Shown piece after piece: positions 52,955 to 54,964 of a stretch of 54,964 nucleotides of DNA; the first letter of the stretch is position 1; every line of letters begins with the position of its first letter. The notes under the pieces were generated by a model. It saw nothing but the letters and a program-made list of their open reading frames with translations, was not told the DNA's origin and made no database searches. The position numbers and the translations under genes are program-made. Source of the stretch: Pirellulaceae bacterium (GTDB lineage: Bacteria; Planctomycetota; Planctomycetia; Pirellulales; Pirellulaceae); contig JADHUC010000023.1 of assembly GCA_016784735.1 (NCBI GenBank), positions 1-54,964 of the forward strand, read 5' to 3'.

Positions 52955-54940
52955 ATGGATAGAACTGCGATTTTTCTGATCGCGTTGACTGCCGGTGGTT
53001 TCTGCTTCTCGGTTTCCGCGGCACAAAAACCGGATAATCTAGCCCGTCGCGCTACCCCTTCGGCGATGAGCGCATCGACGGCGTCTGATGGCAAATACGG
53101 GGTCCTCAGACTGCTGGACGGAGAAGACGCGACACACTGGGCCAGCGGCTCTGCCTATGAGCTTCCCCATTGGGTGAAACTCGAATGGAAGGAATCCGTT
53201 GCCATCGATACCGTGGTTGTCGATATCTTCGCCCGGCAGGGTGCGAATCTGTATGCCTTTTGGAGAGAGGCCGAGGTCGAACTGAGCGACGGATCGAAGA
53301 CCACCGTGAAATTCGGGCCCGGGGAATCGGGATGGGCCGCATTCCGGTTTGACGAGCCCGTAACGACCACTTCGGTGACCCTCCGGGTTTTGGCGGTATA
53401 CGAGAGGAAGACATACCTCGGCATCAACGAGATTGGTGTGTTCCTTGATCCGCGACGACTTATCGGGCCGCCCAGAGAAATGGTCCGGGCGAAGCGGCGC
53501 GAGGAATTGACGGTCCGGGGCAGTCCTTCGCATCCGGTCGTCTATGCGACTGCCGAAGACCTCGCCCGGGCTCGTCGCAACGCCGAGACGACCGTATGGG
53601 GGAAGGCCGAGAAGGCGAGCATTCTGGCGGCAGCCGCAAAATGGCTCGAGCACGACGAGAATTACTGGCTGCAGTTCTTGCCTGAATCCGGCGCGTGCTA
53701 TGCATATGGATTCACCGGATGCCCGATCTGCGGCTCGCCGTGCGGCACGTGGGGCGGCGCACGATGCACATGGGATCGCCCAAGGACGGTTGTCTGCGCC
53801 AAAGGACACAGTCTGCCCGACGAAGGACATCCCGACGACGGCACCGGATACGTTGCCCAAGACAAACGCATCCACTACATCATCGGCACGTGGAACGCTT
53901 GGGTCACGGAACAATGGACACGGAATGCGCTGCCCAGCCTCGCGCACGCTTACGCATTAACGGGTGACGAGAAATACGCCGAGCGCGCAGCCCTGTTCAT
54001 CGACGCGCTGGCCAGCATCTACCCGGAATCAACGTCAGGCTCATGGGACTATCCCAGCCGGCCCCCGAGCGGCCGTTTCGCGCGCCCCTGGTATCAGGTT
54101 GCCCGGAATCTGGTGGTGTATGTCGATGCCTACGATCTGATCTACAACAGCAAGGCATTGGACAAGCCGTCGTTGAGGCCCCGCCTGCACGATACTCTTC
54201 CGGATGGTCCTTCAGCGCAACAGCGGTCCGTGGGCACCAGCGACGCGAAAGGGCAATCCTGGGCTGATATGACCCGCCGTGAGAACGTTGACATCAACAT
54301 GATGCAGGACGCGGCGTATTACTGTTACAAGCACACCTTCAGCGGGAAGCTTCACAACGGTCACGCCGACTATATGCGCGGCGCGTTGGCCGTGGGCGTC
54401 CTGCTCGGCATCCCCGAATACGTGTACAACGCCGTCGAAAGCCCGTTTTCGATCTACGCGATGGTCCTCAACAACTGCGACCGCGATGGCCGCTACTACG
54501 AGACGGCCCTCGGCTACGCCATGCACGCACGCGAGTTGTACCTTACGTTCGTCGAGCCGCTGGAGCATTGGCGCTGCGAGAAGTATCCGGAGGGAGTCAA
54601 CCTGCTAGACGATGCGAGAATGCGCAGCTTCTACTGCCTTCCCGATCTGGTCATGAACGTTGCGGGCCATGTTCCCAACTTCGGAGACTGCGGGCCGGAC
54701 AACCATTGCCGGTTTGCCCAGCTCACACCTTTTTCGTCCCGTGACTACGACTACGCCGAGCGATTGCACGCTGCCTGCTCGGGCGAGGAAAAGGAAACAT
54801 ACCGAAATCTTTTCAGCTTCCTTTCTCGCCTGTTCAGGCGAATTTGTGGGCGAATTCTAGCTGTGGTAGGCTGCCAAGGTTGTGATATAGTGCGGTTTCG
54901 TAGGCTGTTTGAGTTCGAAAACCATAGGATCTTCTGGTGA
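52955..54940 (+). pseudogene. Secreted heparinase/alginate-lyase-like enzyme with discoidin-type N-terminus, 3' end probably broken
   Basis: The 661-residue frame starts with a signal peptide (MDRTAIFLIALTAGGFCFSVSAA). Residues about 28-170 look like an F5/8 type C (discoidin) carbohydrate-binding domain (LLDGEDATHWASGS, WVKLEWKESVAIDTVVVDIFA). An alpha-helical region follows (about 210-620, ALTGDEKYAERAALFIDALASIYPES and MMQDAAYYCYKHTF) typical of polysaccharide lyases with a heparinase II/III-like toroid. Such enzymes normally continue with a C-terminal beta domain. Here, after ETYRN near residue 618 the reading becomes Arg/Cys-rich, unlike the family, and stops at 54940. A frameshift or insertion near 54810-54830 is likely. 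Confidence 0.6.
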
Positions 54941-54964
54941 TCAGTTTTAACTTGTTATTGAAAC

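Overview
The window comes from a bacterium of the phylum Planctomycetota, most likely a Pirellulales-like lineage, and may be a metagenomic contig. I infer this from gene content, not from a marker tree. The support is a GH127 enzyme and a heparinase-like exo-enzyme with planctomycete architectures, a LamG/beta-propeller/cytochrome c protein resembling hydrazine synthase alpha, many secreted or membrane-anchored proteins without named families, two chaperonins around groES, and a GC-rich sequence. No rRNA or tRNA gene was found.

Layout. 1-6.1 kb: secreted GH127 arabinofuranosidase-like enzyme, a small His/Gly-rich secreted protein and a secreted transglutaminase-like protein. 6.1-15.3 kb, minus strand: a translation/transcription operon read nusA, infB, rbfA, an endonuclease III-like pseudoenzyme, a TPR protein and yebC. 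It has a good sigma-70 promoter and two leader hairpins in front of nusA. 15.3-18.5 kb: a ketosynthase homologue lacking the active-site Cys, a Ca2+/cation antiporter and a very short GT2-like protein. 19.0-25.4 kb, plus strand: chaperone block groEL1, groES, groEL2, dnaJ, grpE, then fmdB-like and yacG. groEL1 is preceded by a near-perfect sigma-54 promoter. 25.5-33 kb: a membrane protein, the 1431-aa LamG/heme protein, a REP-palindrome cluster and a membrane-anchored unknown. 33-36.6 kb: tyrS, a lone fliM and proA.

36.6-42.4 kb is the most unusual part. It is a codirectional island of a Cys-rich MerR regulator, a macro-domain protein, a NarI/DsrM-like membrane subunit, an HdrD/TmcB-like iron-sulfur protein with a response-regulator receiver fused to its C-terminus, a double-PAS Cys-motif sensor kinase and a stand-alone receiver. 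I infer a membrane redox complex tied directly to a two-component phosphorelay. 42.4-48.4 kb holds a sugar-nucleotide epimerase, hemA, a ccsA/hemX-like gene, two unknowns and ispH. 48.7-52.8 kb holds a zinc-ribbon STAS protein, a MITE-like element and an ABC exporter whose permease is fused to a CPBP (CAAX-type) protease domain. The window ends in a heparinase-like gene whose 3' end looks broken.

A cross-cutting signal is a family of heptamer-repeat elements at 24765-24911, 43378-43501 and 50338-50551. Each has a short arm of TGTCRGG / TTTCRGG units, a unique core, and a long arm of CYGACAC units. Each fills the gap between two codirectional genes, and its long arm always lies next to the start codon of the downstream gene.
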